Part shown: positions 41,721 to 48,161 of the stretch, one piece after another | How positions within the stretch are numbered: position 1 is the first letter of the stretch | Layout of the letters: every line of letters begins with the position of its first letter | NCBI RefSeq assembly: GCF_036174265.1 | Contig: NZ_CP108055.1 | Location: forward strand, 1,488,001 to 1,552,000 | Reading direction: 5' to 3' | DNA length: 64,000 nt | From: Streptomyces sp. NBC_00285 | Lineage (GTDB): Bacteria > Actinomycetota > Actinomycetes > Streptomycetales > Streptomycetaceae | The notes under the pieces: model-generated | What the model saw: only the letters and a program-made list of their open reading frames with translations | Told to the model about the DNA's origin: nothing | Database searches by the model: none | Position numbers and translations under genes: made by a program

Positions 41721-42390
41721 ATGACGCCGACTTCCGGCGGCCTGCCCTTCCCCGACGGCTTCCTGTGGGGCGCCGCCACCGCCGCCCACCAGATCGAGGG
41801 CAACAACGTCAACAGCGACTGGTGGCACCGGGAGCACCAGCCGGCGGCGACGCCTGCGACAGCTTCCACCGCTGGCCCGAGGCCATGGACCTGCTCGCCG
41901 AACTGGGCTTCACCGACTACCGGTTCAGCATCGAATGGGCCCGCATCGAACCGGCCCCCGGTCGCTTCTCCAAGGCGGAGATCGCTTATTACCGCCGCAT
42001 GGTCGACGGCGCCCTGGAACGCGGCCTGCGCCCCATGGTCACCCTGCACCCCTTCACCGTGCCGCAGTGGTTCGCGGAACGGGGCAGCTGGACGGCGGAG
42101 AGCGCGATCGACCTCTTAGAACGCTATGTACAGGCGACCGCACCGATCATCGCCACCGGGGTCCGCCACGTGTGCACCATCAACGAGCCCAACATGATCG
42201 CTCTGGCCGTCGCCTTCCGTGAACTGGGCACCGAGGTCGCGCCCGTCGCCGGCCTCCCGCTCCTCGACAAGCCAACCACCGACGCACTGATCCAGGCCCA
42301 CCACAGGGCGCGTGCCGCCGTGAAGACGATCTCTCCCGCCATCCAGGTGGGCTGGTCCGTGGCCAACCCGGTCTACCCGGCCCTTCATGA
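41721..42390 (+). pseudogene. Frameshifted and truncated GH1 beta-glucosidase
   Basis: The frame from ATG 41721 reads PFPDGFLWGAATAAHQIEGN and DWWHREHQ, then is lost. About 41850, one G appears to be missing, and the next frame continues GDACDSFHRWPEAMDLLAEL, GFTDYRFSIEWARIEPAPGR, and on to TINEPNMIALAVAF, which holds the acid/base glutamate. Homology stops at SVANPVYPALH near 42388. The remaining half, including the nucleophile (ENG) motif, is absent, so no active GH1 enzyme can be made. A TTA codon lies at 42116-42118. It begins 11 bp after the GH32 gene and was probably once its operon partner. Confidence 0.88.
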
Positions 42391-42449
42391 TCGGCCAAGT
42401 GGACGCACGAGCAGCGGATCCGGTCCGTCCAGGCGCATCAGGAACAGGG

Positions 42450-42878
42450 TCAGGATCCCGCAAGAAATGTGATGCGTACCTTTCGCTGAGGATTGTCCTT
42501 GTTCGTATCCACCACGCACACCGACTGCCAAGTCCCCAGCTCCAGACGCCCGTTCAGTACCGGCAGTGTCGCGTGCGGCGGGACGATCGCCGGGAGGACG
42601 TGGTCGCGGCCGTGGCCGGGGCTCCCGTGGCGGTGCTGCCAGCGATCGTCCGCGGGAAGGAGGGTGTGCAGGGCGGCAAGGAGGTCGTCGTCGCTGCCGG
42701 CGCCCGTCTCGATGATCGCGACGCCGGCCGTCGCGTGCGGGACGAAGATGTTGAGGAGACCGTCACGGCCGGCGGCGACCTCCCCCAGGAAGGCTTCGCA
42801 GTCGCCGGTGAGGTCGACGATCCGCTCCGCCGAGCCGGACGTGACGTTCAGGACTCGGGTGGTGAAGGCGTCTGACAT
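42450..42878 (-). CDS. YjbQ family protein (UPF0047, secondary thiamine-phosphate synthase type)
   Basis: A 142-residue protein of the YjbQ/UPF0047 family: GLLNIFVPHATAGVAIIETGAGSDDDLLAALHTLLP, the H-x-H-rich loop QHRHGSPGHGRDHVLPAIVPPHATLPVLNGRLELGTWQSVCVVDTN. These small homotrimeric proteins have been linked to a weak thiamine-phosphate synthase activity; the physiological role is uncertain. The start is ATG 42878 behind GGAGG; the longer frame from 42977 is not supported. It abuts the broken end of the GH1 remnant, so a deletion ended near its 3' side. Confidence 0.88.
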   Translation of the reverse strand: MSDAFTTRVLNVTSGSAERIVDLTGDCEAFLGEVAAGRDGLLNIFVPHATAGVAIIETGAGSDDDLLAALHTLLPADDRWQHRHGSPGHGRDHVLPAIVPPHATLPVLNGRLELGTWQSVCVVDTNKDNPQRKVRITFLAGS

Positions 42879-43000
42879 GCCTCCATCCTCACCCCTCCGC
42901 CCGCAATCACTTGCCTTCGACAGCTCGTCCTGCGATACCGCTGGTCCACTCCGCGAGACACCATTGACCGTGGTCACGCCGGCTGGCTACTTTCTGCCAC

Positions 43001-43084
43001 ATGTTGCGTTCAGTTCTGCTCACCACGCGCGGTCACATCGACCTGCTGCGGGTGGCCTCCGCCGCGTGTCGCCGCGGCTGCTGA
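43001..43084 (+). CDS. Leader peptide of the sulfonate ABC operon (cysteine-attenuation type)
   Basis: A 27-codon frame: MLRSVLLTTRGHIDLLRVAS followed by AACRRGC and stop TGA 43082-43084. It matches the actinobacterial leader-peptide pattern (xLTxRxHIDLxRVAS, then a Cys-Arg end) found before sulfur-assimilation genes, in which ribosome stalling at C-terminal cysteine codons senses cysteine supply. Here cysteine codons are at positions 23 and 27, the last before the stop. The sulfonate importer starts 145 bp downstream, with a hairpin between. Recognition rests on the motif and position; no strong ribosome site is visible. Confidence 0.82.
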   Translation: MLRSVLLTTRGHIDLLRVASAACRRGC

Positions 43085-43142
43085 CGCCTTCTCTCGCACT
43101 CTTCGCGCCTGCGTTCCGCCCTTCCCGTACGTCCGGTCCGCG

Positions 43143-43157
43143 CTGATCTCCGATCAG
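43143..43157 (+). promoter_or_regulatory. Hairpin between leader peptide and importer genes
   Basis: CTGATC-TCC-GATCAG forms a perfect 6-bp stem with a 3-nt loop, 58 bp after the leader stop and 72 bp before the permease ATG. It is a candidate element of the attenuator (terminator or ribosome-binding-site sequestering arm). Confidence 0.4.
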
Positions 43158-43229
43158 TGACACGCGGCTGACGCGGCGGCGCCCGGCAGCCCCCCTCTCA
43201 TCGGCCGCTGTCCCCTCCGTGGAGCATCC

Positions 43230-44108
43230 ATGAGTATCAGCCATGCCCCTCCCGGCCCTCTCGCACCCGATATTTCGCCGATATCGGGTGCGAAAGTCGC
43301 TCCCCTCGACCTCGAACCCATCGTCCCCACCTCATCCCGCCGCACCTTCGTCCCCCGCTGGCTGCGCCGCACGACCGGCCCTCTGCTCCTGCTCGCGCTC
43401 TGGCAACTCCTCAGCAGCACAGGCACGTTGACCGCGAACGTCCTCGCCTCCCCCGGCCGCATCGCCCAGGTCGCGGGCGATCTGATCGCCGACGGTTCGC
43501 TCGCCTCGGCCATGACGACCTCGCTCCAGCGGGTCGCGGGCGGACTGCTCCTCGGCGCACTCATCGGCACCGGACTCGCCCTCGTCTCCGGGCTGTTCCG
43601 GATCGGCGAGGACATCGTGGACGCCCCGGTACAGATGCTGCGGACCGTGCCGTTCGTGGGTCTGATTCCGCTGTTCATCATCTGGTTCGGCATCGGCGAG
43701 CCTCCGAAGATCGCCATCATCACGCTGGGCGTGACCTTTCCCCTCTACCTCAACGTGTACGCGGGCATCCGAGGCGTCGACGCGCAGCTGATCGAGGCCG
43801 GTGAATCCCTCGGGCTCTCCCGCTGGGGACTCGTACGGCACGTCATCCTGCCGGGCGCGCTCCCCAGTGCCATGACGGGTCTGCGCTACTCCCTCGGCAT
43901 CGCCTGGCTCGCGCTGGTCTTCGCCGAGCAGGTCAACGCGGACTCCGGCATCGGCTTCCTGATGGTGCAGGCGCGGGACTTCCTGCGCACCGACGTCATC
44001 GTGGTCTGCCTGATCGTCTACGCCTTCCTCGGCCTGCTCGCCGACCTCATCGTCCGCACCCTCGAAAGGCTGCTGCTGCAATGGCGACCGACGTTCACGG
44101 GCCGGTGA
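43230..44108 (+). CDS. ssuC: Sulfonate-type ABC transporter permease (SsuC-like)
   Basis: A 292-residue permease of the nitrate/sulfonate/taurine group. A hydrophilic N-terminus (residues 1-48) leads into six membrane segments. The EAA loop is GESLGLSRWGLVRHVILPGALPSAM, with the family's IPLFIIWFGIGEPPKIAIITLG just before it. The leader peptide of the sulfur-attenuation type upstream supports sulfonate rather than nitrate. A 13-bp perfect inverted repeat lies at codons 11-22, within the hydrophilic N-terminus. It overlaps the ATPase gene by 28 bp. Confidence 0.87.
   Translation: MSISHAPPGPLAPDISPISGAKVAPLDLEPIVPTSSRRTFVPRWLRRTTGPLLLLALWQLLSSTGTLTANVLASPGRIAQVAGDLIADGSLASAMTTSLQRVAGGLLLGALIGTGLALVSGLFRIGEDIVDAPVQMLRTVPFVGLIPLFIIWFGIGEPPKIAIITLGVTFPLYLNVYAGIRGVDAQLIEAGESLGLSRWGLVRHVILPGALPSAMTGLRYSLGIAWLALVFAEQVNADSGIGFLMVQARDFLRTDVIVVCLIVYAFLGLLADLIVRTLERLLLQWRPTFTGR
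43261..43293. repeat. 13-bp perfect inverted repeat inside the permease 5' end
   Basis: TCGCACCCGATAT (43261-43273) and ATATCGGGTGCGA (43281-43293) are exact complements around a 7-nt spacer. It sits 31-63 bases after the permease ATG. As RNA it would fold into a very stable stem over the start of the message; as DNA it would make a strong operator. Confidence 0.85.
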
Positions 44109-44920
44109 GCCTCCAGGTGTCCGAGTCCCCCACGGCACCCGGGGCCGCGTCACCCAAGGCACCCCAGGCACCCACAGCGGCCGAAACGGCCCGGGCCAAG
44201 GCCCCCCGGCCCACGCAGGCCGTACGGGTCCAGGGGCTGACCCGCGCCTTCGACGGCCGTGCCGTCATCGACGATCTCCAACTGGACGTCCGCCCGGGCG
44301 AGTTCGTGGCGTTGCTGGGCCGCAGCGGCTGCGGCAAGTCCACGCTGTTGCGCATCCTCGCCGGGCTCGACCGGGAGATCGAGGGCACCGTCCTGGTCCC
44401 ACGCCGCAAGGCGGTCGCCTTCCAGTCGCCCCGGCTGATGCCATGGAAGAAGGTGTGGCGCAACGTCCTGCTCGGCCTGCCCGGCAAACCCGCGCGCGCC
44501 GTCGCCGACCAAGCCCTGGAAGAGGTCGGCCTGAGTCACCGCAGTGACGCCTGGCCCAAGACCCTCTCCGGCGGCGAGGCGCAACGCGCCTCCCTGGCAA
44601 GGGCGTTGGTGCGCGAGCCCGATCTCCTGCTGCTGGACGAGCCGTTCGGCGCGCTCGACGCCCTCACCCGCATCAAGGCCCAGCGCCTGGTGGGCGAGTT
44701 GTGGCAGCGACGCGGCTGCGCGGTGCTGCTCGTGACGCACGACGTCGAGGAGGCCGTCCTGCTCGCCGACCGTGTCCTCGTGATGGACGAAGGCGTCATC
44801 GCGCACGAACAGGAGATCGACCTCGACCGGCCGCGCGACATCACCGACCCACGGTTCGCGGAGATCCGGGGCCGGCTCCTGGAGCGGCTCGGCGTCGACA
44901 CCGCCGCCGAAGCCGTCTGA
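44081..44920 (+). CDS. ssuB: Sulfonate-type ABC transporter ATP-binding protein (SsuB-like)
   Basis: A 279-residue ABC ATPase with an unusual Ala/Pro-rich N-terminal extension of about 45 residues before the core. Walker A is GRSGCGKST, the Q-loop is AFQSPRLMPWKKV (the SsuB/TauB hallmark), the signature is LSGGEAQRASLARAL, Walker B is LLLLDEPFGALDA and the H-loop is LVTHDVEEAV. The ATG at 44081 overlaps the permease stop by 28 bp. Translational coupling is likely. It energises sulfonate import. Confidence 0.88.
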   Translation: MATDVHGPVSLQVSESPTAPGAASPKAPQAPTAAETARAKAPRPTQAVRVQGLTRAFDGRAVIDDLQLDVRPGEFVALLGRSGCGKSTLLRILAGLDREIEGTVLVPRRKAVAFQSPRLMPWKKVWRNVLLGLPGKPARAVADQALEEVGLSHRSDAWPKTLSGGEAQRASLARALVREPDLLLLDEPFGALDALTRIKAQRLVGELWQRRGCAVLLVTHDVEEAVLLADRVLVMDEGVIAHEQEIDLDRPRDITDPRFAEIRGRLLERLGVDTAAEAV

Positions 44921-44989
44921 ACTCCCCTCCTCAAGAGCCGGGTCGGGGCTCACCCACCCACAAGCCACGTGCCACAGAACGGATCTCCC

Positions 44990-46012
44990 ATGCGACGCCG
45001 CCTCGCCCCCGCCGCACTGCTCCTCCCCTTCGCCCTCCTGCTCACCGCCTGCGGCGGGAACGCCTCCGCCGGCACCGGCAGCGACACCGACGGCAAGGGC
45101 TCCCTCACCCTCGACGTCGGTGACCAGAAAGGTGGTTCGGAGGCCGTCCTGCGCGCCGCCGGGGAACTCAAGAACCTCGACTACAAGATCAAGTGGTCGA
45201 CCTTCACCTCCGGTCCACCCCTTCTGGAGGCCGTCAACGCCAAGGCCGTCGACATCGGCGGCGTCGGCAACACCCCACCGGTGTTCGCGGCCGGCGCCGG
45301 CTCGAAGATCACAGTGGTGGCCGCCTTCCACGGCACGTCCAAGGGGGACGCCATCCTCGTACCGAACGGTTCGAAGCTGACCGAGCCCCAGCAGCTCAAG
45401 GGCAGGTCGATCGCCGTGGCGCAGGGATCGTCGGCCAACTACCAACTGGTCGCCTCTCTCAAGGCCGCCGGACTCACCCTGAGCGACGTCAAGGTGAAAT
45501 ACCTCCAACCGGCGGACGCACTCGCCGCGTTCACCTCCGGCAAGGTCGACGCCTGGGCGGTGTGGGACCCCTACACTTCACAGATCCTCAAGGCCGAGCA
45601 GGGCCGCGTGCTCACCACCGGCGAGGGCGTGACCAACGGTCTGACCTTCCAGGTCGCGGCGCCCGGCGCACTGAAGGACACGAAGAAGGCCGCCGCCATC
45701 CAGGACTACCTGGAGCGCCTGCGCAGGGCCACCGCCTGGGTCTACGGCCATCAGGAGGAGTGGGCCAAGGTCTGGGCGAAGGAGACCGGGCTGCCGTACG
45801 AGGTGGCACTCGCGTCGGTGAAGCGCACCAACGCCAGCCGGGTCTCCGTCGCGGTCGACAAACCGCTGATCGCCTCCGAGCAGGAGATCGCGGACACCTT
45901 CACCGCGTTGAAGCTCATCCCGAAGAAGGTCGACTTCGGGGCCTTCGTGGACACTCGCTACAACGGCGGTCTCCCGCCCTCCACCACGCCGGCCCGCACT
46001 TCGGAGGGCTGA
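44990..46012 (+). CDS. ssuA: Aliphatic sulfonate ABC transporter substrate-binding lipoprotein (SsuA-like)
   Basis: A 340-residue lipoprotein (lipobox LLTACGGN) of the SsuA/TauA group. Key segments are LDVGDQKGGSEAVLRAAGEL, KWSTFTSGPPLLEAVNAKAVDIGGVGNTPPVFAAGAG, IAVAQGSSANYQLVASLKAAGL and VDAWAVWDPYTSQI. The start is ATG 44990; the in-frame ATG at 44969 would lengthen the signal without benefit. It follows the ATPase gene by 69 bp and delivers alkanesulfonates or a similar anion to the permease. Confidence 0.88.
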   Translation: MRRRLAPAALLLPFALLLTACGGNASAGTGSDTDGKGSLTLDVGDQKGGSEAVLRAAGELKNLDYKIKWSTFTSGPPLLEAVNAKAVDIGGVGNTPPVFAAGAGSKITVVAAFHGTSKGDAILVPNGSKLTEPQQLKGRSIAVAQGSSANYQLVASLKAAGLTLSDVKVKYLQPADALAAFTSGKVDAWAVWDPYTSQILKAEQGRVLTTGEGVTNGLTFQVAAPGALKDTKKAAAIQDYLERLRRATAWVYGHQEEWAKVWAKETGLPYEVALASVKRTNASRVSVAVDKPLIASEQEIADTFTALKLIPKKVDFGAFVDTRYNGGLPPSTTPARTSEG

Positions 46013-46016
46013 CGGC

Positions 46017-46148
46017 ATGACCGTACGACTCCACTGGTTCCTGCCCACGGGGGGCGACGGCCGCACCCTCGTGGACCGGCGCGCCGATCCTGGTGGCGGG
46101 CGGACGCTGAGAGTCCGGGAAGATCCGGGACCTCCGCACGGTTGGTAG
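46017..46148 (+). pseudogene. N-terminal stub of a flavin-dependent alkanesulfonate monooxygenase (SsuD-like)
   Basis: Five bases after the binding-protein gene, a 43-codon frame begins MTVRLHWFLPTGGDGRTLVD, the characteristic start of LLM-class FMNH2-dependent sulfonate monooxygenases of the SsuD type. After about 20 residues the match is lost (RRADPGGGRTLRVREDPGPP) and the frame ends at TAG 46146. About 95% of the enzyme (normally some 350-380 residues) is missing. It is either a deletion scar or, less likely, a retained short peptide. A different FAD monooxygenase begins five bases later. Confidence 0.78.
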
Positions 46149-46152
46149 AAAC

Positions 46153-47238
46153 GTGAACAACACACGCGAGGTCGAGGTCGTCGTCATAGGCGCTGGTCAG
46201 GCGGGCCTGTCCAGCGCCTATCACCTGCGCCGCGCCGGGTACGAGCCGGAGCGCGACTTCGTGGTGCTGGACCACTCCCCCGCCCCCGGCGGCGCCTGGC
46301 AGTTCCGGTGGCCGTCGCTGACGTACGGCAAGGTCCACGGTATGCACGCGCTGCCGGGGATGGAGCTCACGGGCGCCGATCCGGAGCGCCCGTCCTCGGA
46401 GGTGATCGCCGAGTACTTCACTGCGTACGAGCGGGACTTCGACCTTCGGGTACGGCGGCCCGTCGACGTTCGTTCGGTGCGCTCCACGAGTGAGGGCACC
46501 GACGGGCGGCTGCTGGTCGAGACCTCGGACGGCACCTGGTCGGCGCGGGCGCTGATCAACGCGACCGGCACCTGGGACCGCCCGTTCTGGCCGCGTTACG
46601 CGGGCCAGGAGACCTTCCGGGGACGGCAGTTGCACACCGCGCAGTACCCCGGGCCCGAGGCGTTCACCGGACTGCGGGTGGTCGTGGTGGGCGGAGGCGC
46701 CTCGGGCACCCAGCACCTCATGGAACTCGCCCCGTACGCGGCCGCGACCACCTGGGTGACCAGGCGTGAGCCCGTGTTCCGGGACGGCCCCTTCACCGAG
46801 GACGTCGGCCGGGAGGCCGTGGCGCTGGTCGAGGAGCGGGTGCGGCAGGGGCTGCCGCCGAAGAGCGTGGTGTCGGTGACCGGGTTGCCGCTGAGCGACG
46901 CGGTCCGGCAGGCGATCGCGGACGGGGTGCTGGACCGGCAGCCCATGTTCGACCGCATCACCCCCGGGGGTGTGGAGTGGAACGACGGGCGCCGAGTCGA
47001 TGCCGACGTCATCCTGTGGGCGACCGGGTTCCGGCCGGCCATCGACCATCTGGCCCCGCTGAAGCTGCGCGAGCCGGGTGGCGGGATCCGGGTCGAGGGC
47101 ACCCGCGCGGCCGCCGATCCGCGGATCCACCTCGTCGGCTACGGCCCGTCGGCGAGCACCATCGGCGCCAACCGCGCGGGCCGTGCGGCCGTACGGGACA
47201 TCAGGCGACTGCTGACGGCGGAGCCCGTCGCTGTCTGA
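46153..47238 (+). CDS. FAD-dependent monooxygenase-like NAD(P)-binding protein
   Basis: A 361-residue flavoprotein of the CzcO/flavin-containing monooxygenase group. The FAD motif is VVVIGAGQAGLSSAYHLRRAG. FPGGAW is represented by APGGAWQFRWPSLTYGKVHGMHALPGM. The NAD(P)H motif is VVVVGGGASGTQHLMEL and the ATG-like motif is VILWATGFRPAIDHL. It starts at GTG 46153, just after the SsuD stub, in the same direction as the sulfonate importer. It may have replaced the lost monooxygenase or act on another imported sulfur compound; that is inference from position. It is convergent with mltG, 12 bp away. Confidence 0.85.
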   Translation: MNNTREVEVVVIGAGQAGLSSAYHLRRAGYEPERDFVVLDHSPAPGGAWQFRWPSLTYGKVHGMHALPGMELTGADPERPSSEVIAEYFTAYERDFDLRVRRPVDVRSVRSTSEGTDGRLLVETSDGTWSARALINATGTWDRPFWPRYAGQETFRGRQLHTAQYPGPEAFTGLRVVVVGGGASGTQHLMELAPYAAATTWVTRREPVFRDGPFTEDVGREAVALVEERVRQGLPPKSVVSVTGLPLSDAVRQAIADGVLDRQPMFDRITPGGVEWNDGRRVDADVILWATGFRPAIDHLAPLKLREPGGGIRVEGTRAAADPRIHLVGYGPSASTIGANRAGRAAVRDIRRLLTAEPVAV

Positions 47239-47250
47239 CGCCCCGTCACA

Positions 47251-48099
47251 TCACCCCGGTGTCGGCGACTTGTGCCGACTCTTGTTGAACTCGGCCACGT
47301 TGCGCTGGTGTTCCCCGAAACTGTTCGTGAACCGGGTGTCCCCCGGCTTGACCGTCACGAAGTACAGCCAGTCGCCCGGCGTCGGGGAGATCGCGGCCCG
47401 CATGGCATCCTCGCCCGGGTTGTCGATCGGGGTCGGCGGCAGACCCATGCGCTGGTACGAGTTGTAGGGGCTGTCGATCCGGATGTCCGCGGTGGTCGTC
47501 CGCAGCGTGGAACGGTTCAGCGCGTAGTTGACGGTGGAGTCCATCTGCAACGGCATCCCGCGTTCCAGGCGGTTGAAGATGACCCGGGCCACCTTGCCCA
47601 TGTCGGCCTTGTTCGCCGCCTCGGCCTGGATGATGCTCGCGATGGTGACGGCCTGGTAGACGTTCATCGCGTTGCGCTGGGCGCCTGCCGCGATGGGGGC
47701 ACCGTTGAACTTCTTGTTCGCGGTGTCGACCATGTACCTGAGCAGCGCCTCGGGCGTCGTCCTCTTCCCGTTCTGCTCCAGTGGGTACGTCGCCGGGAAG
47801 AGGTAGCCCTCCGGGTTGCCCTCGGCGTCGTTCGGCAGCTTCAGGTGCACCTTGGCCATGGACTTCTTGGCGGTGCCCGGGGGCTGGGCGAGGGCCTTGT
47901 CCACGGCGTCGTAGACCTGCCCGGCCCGCCACCCCTCCGGGATGACCAGCGTGGTGGGCTTCTTCTCCCCCTCGCTCTCCAGGCTCAGCAACGGCACCGC
48001 CACGGCGGTGCCGGCCACGACGGCCCCGGTCGCGATGAGGGCGAGTCGGCCCCGGCGCGTCAGTCGAATCGTGCTCCGTGGCGGAGGGTTCATGTGCAT
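47251..48099 (-). CDS. mltG: Endolytic transglycosylase MltG
   Basis: A 282-residue inner-membrane protein with one N-terminal membrane segment (LALIATGAVVAGTAVAVPLL). The LysM-like first part has LVIPEGWRAGQVYDAVDKAL. The YceG catalytic domain has EGYLFPATYPLE, IASIIQAEA (catalytic glutamate), MDSTVNYAL and DSPYNSYQRMGLPPTPIDNPGEDAMRAAISPTPGDWLYFV. It cleaves nascent peptidoglycan glycan strands and sets their length. In most Streptomyces, as I recall, the housekeeping mltG lies near aroE/shikimate genes; this shorter copy stands apart and may be a paralogue. ATGs at 48099 and 48093 are both possible. Confidence 0.88.
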   Translation of the reverse strand: MHMNPPPRSTIRLTRRGRLALIATGAVVAGTAVAVPLLSLESEGEKKPTTLVIPEGWRAGQVYDAVDKALAQPPGTAKKSMAKVHLKLPNDAEGNPEGYLFPATYPLEQNGKRTTPEALLRYMVDTANKKFNGAPIAAGAQRNAMNVYQAVTIASIIQAEAANKADMGKVARVIFNRLERGMPLQMDSTVNYALNRSTLRTTTADIRIDSPYNSYQRMGLPPTPIDNPGEDAMRAAISPTPGDWLYFVTVKPGDTRFTNSFGEHQRNVAEFNKSRHKSPTPG

Positions 48100-48161
48100 G
48101 CGGGCACGGTAACCCGCATATCGTCACAAACCAGGCATATCTTCGGCTTGTCGGTTTCGGT

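Noticed and set aside
46017..46148. The 43-codon frame as an intact small gene.
   Set aside because: Its first 20 residues match the start of a large monooxygenase, and the rest does not look conserved, so a deletion remnant is more likely.
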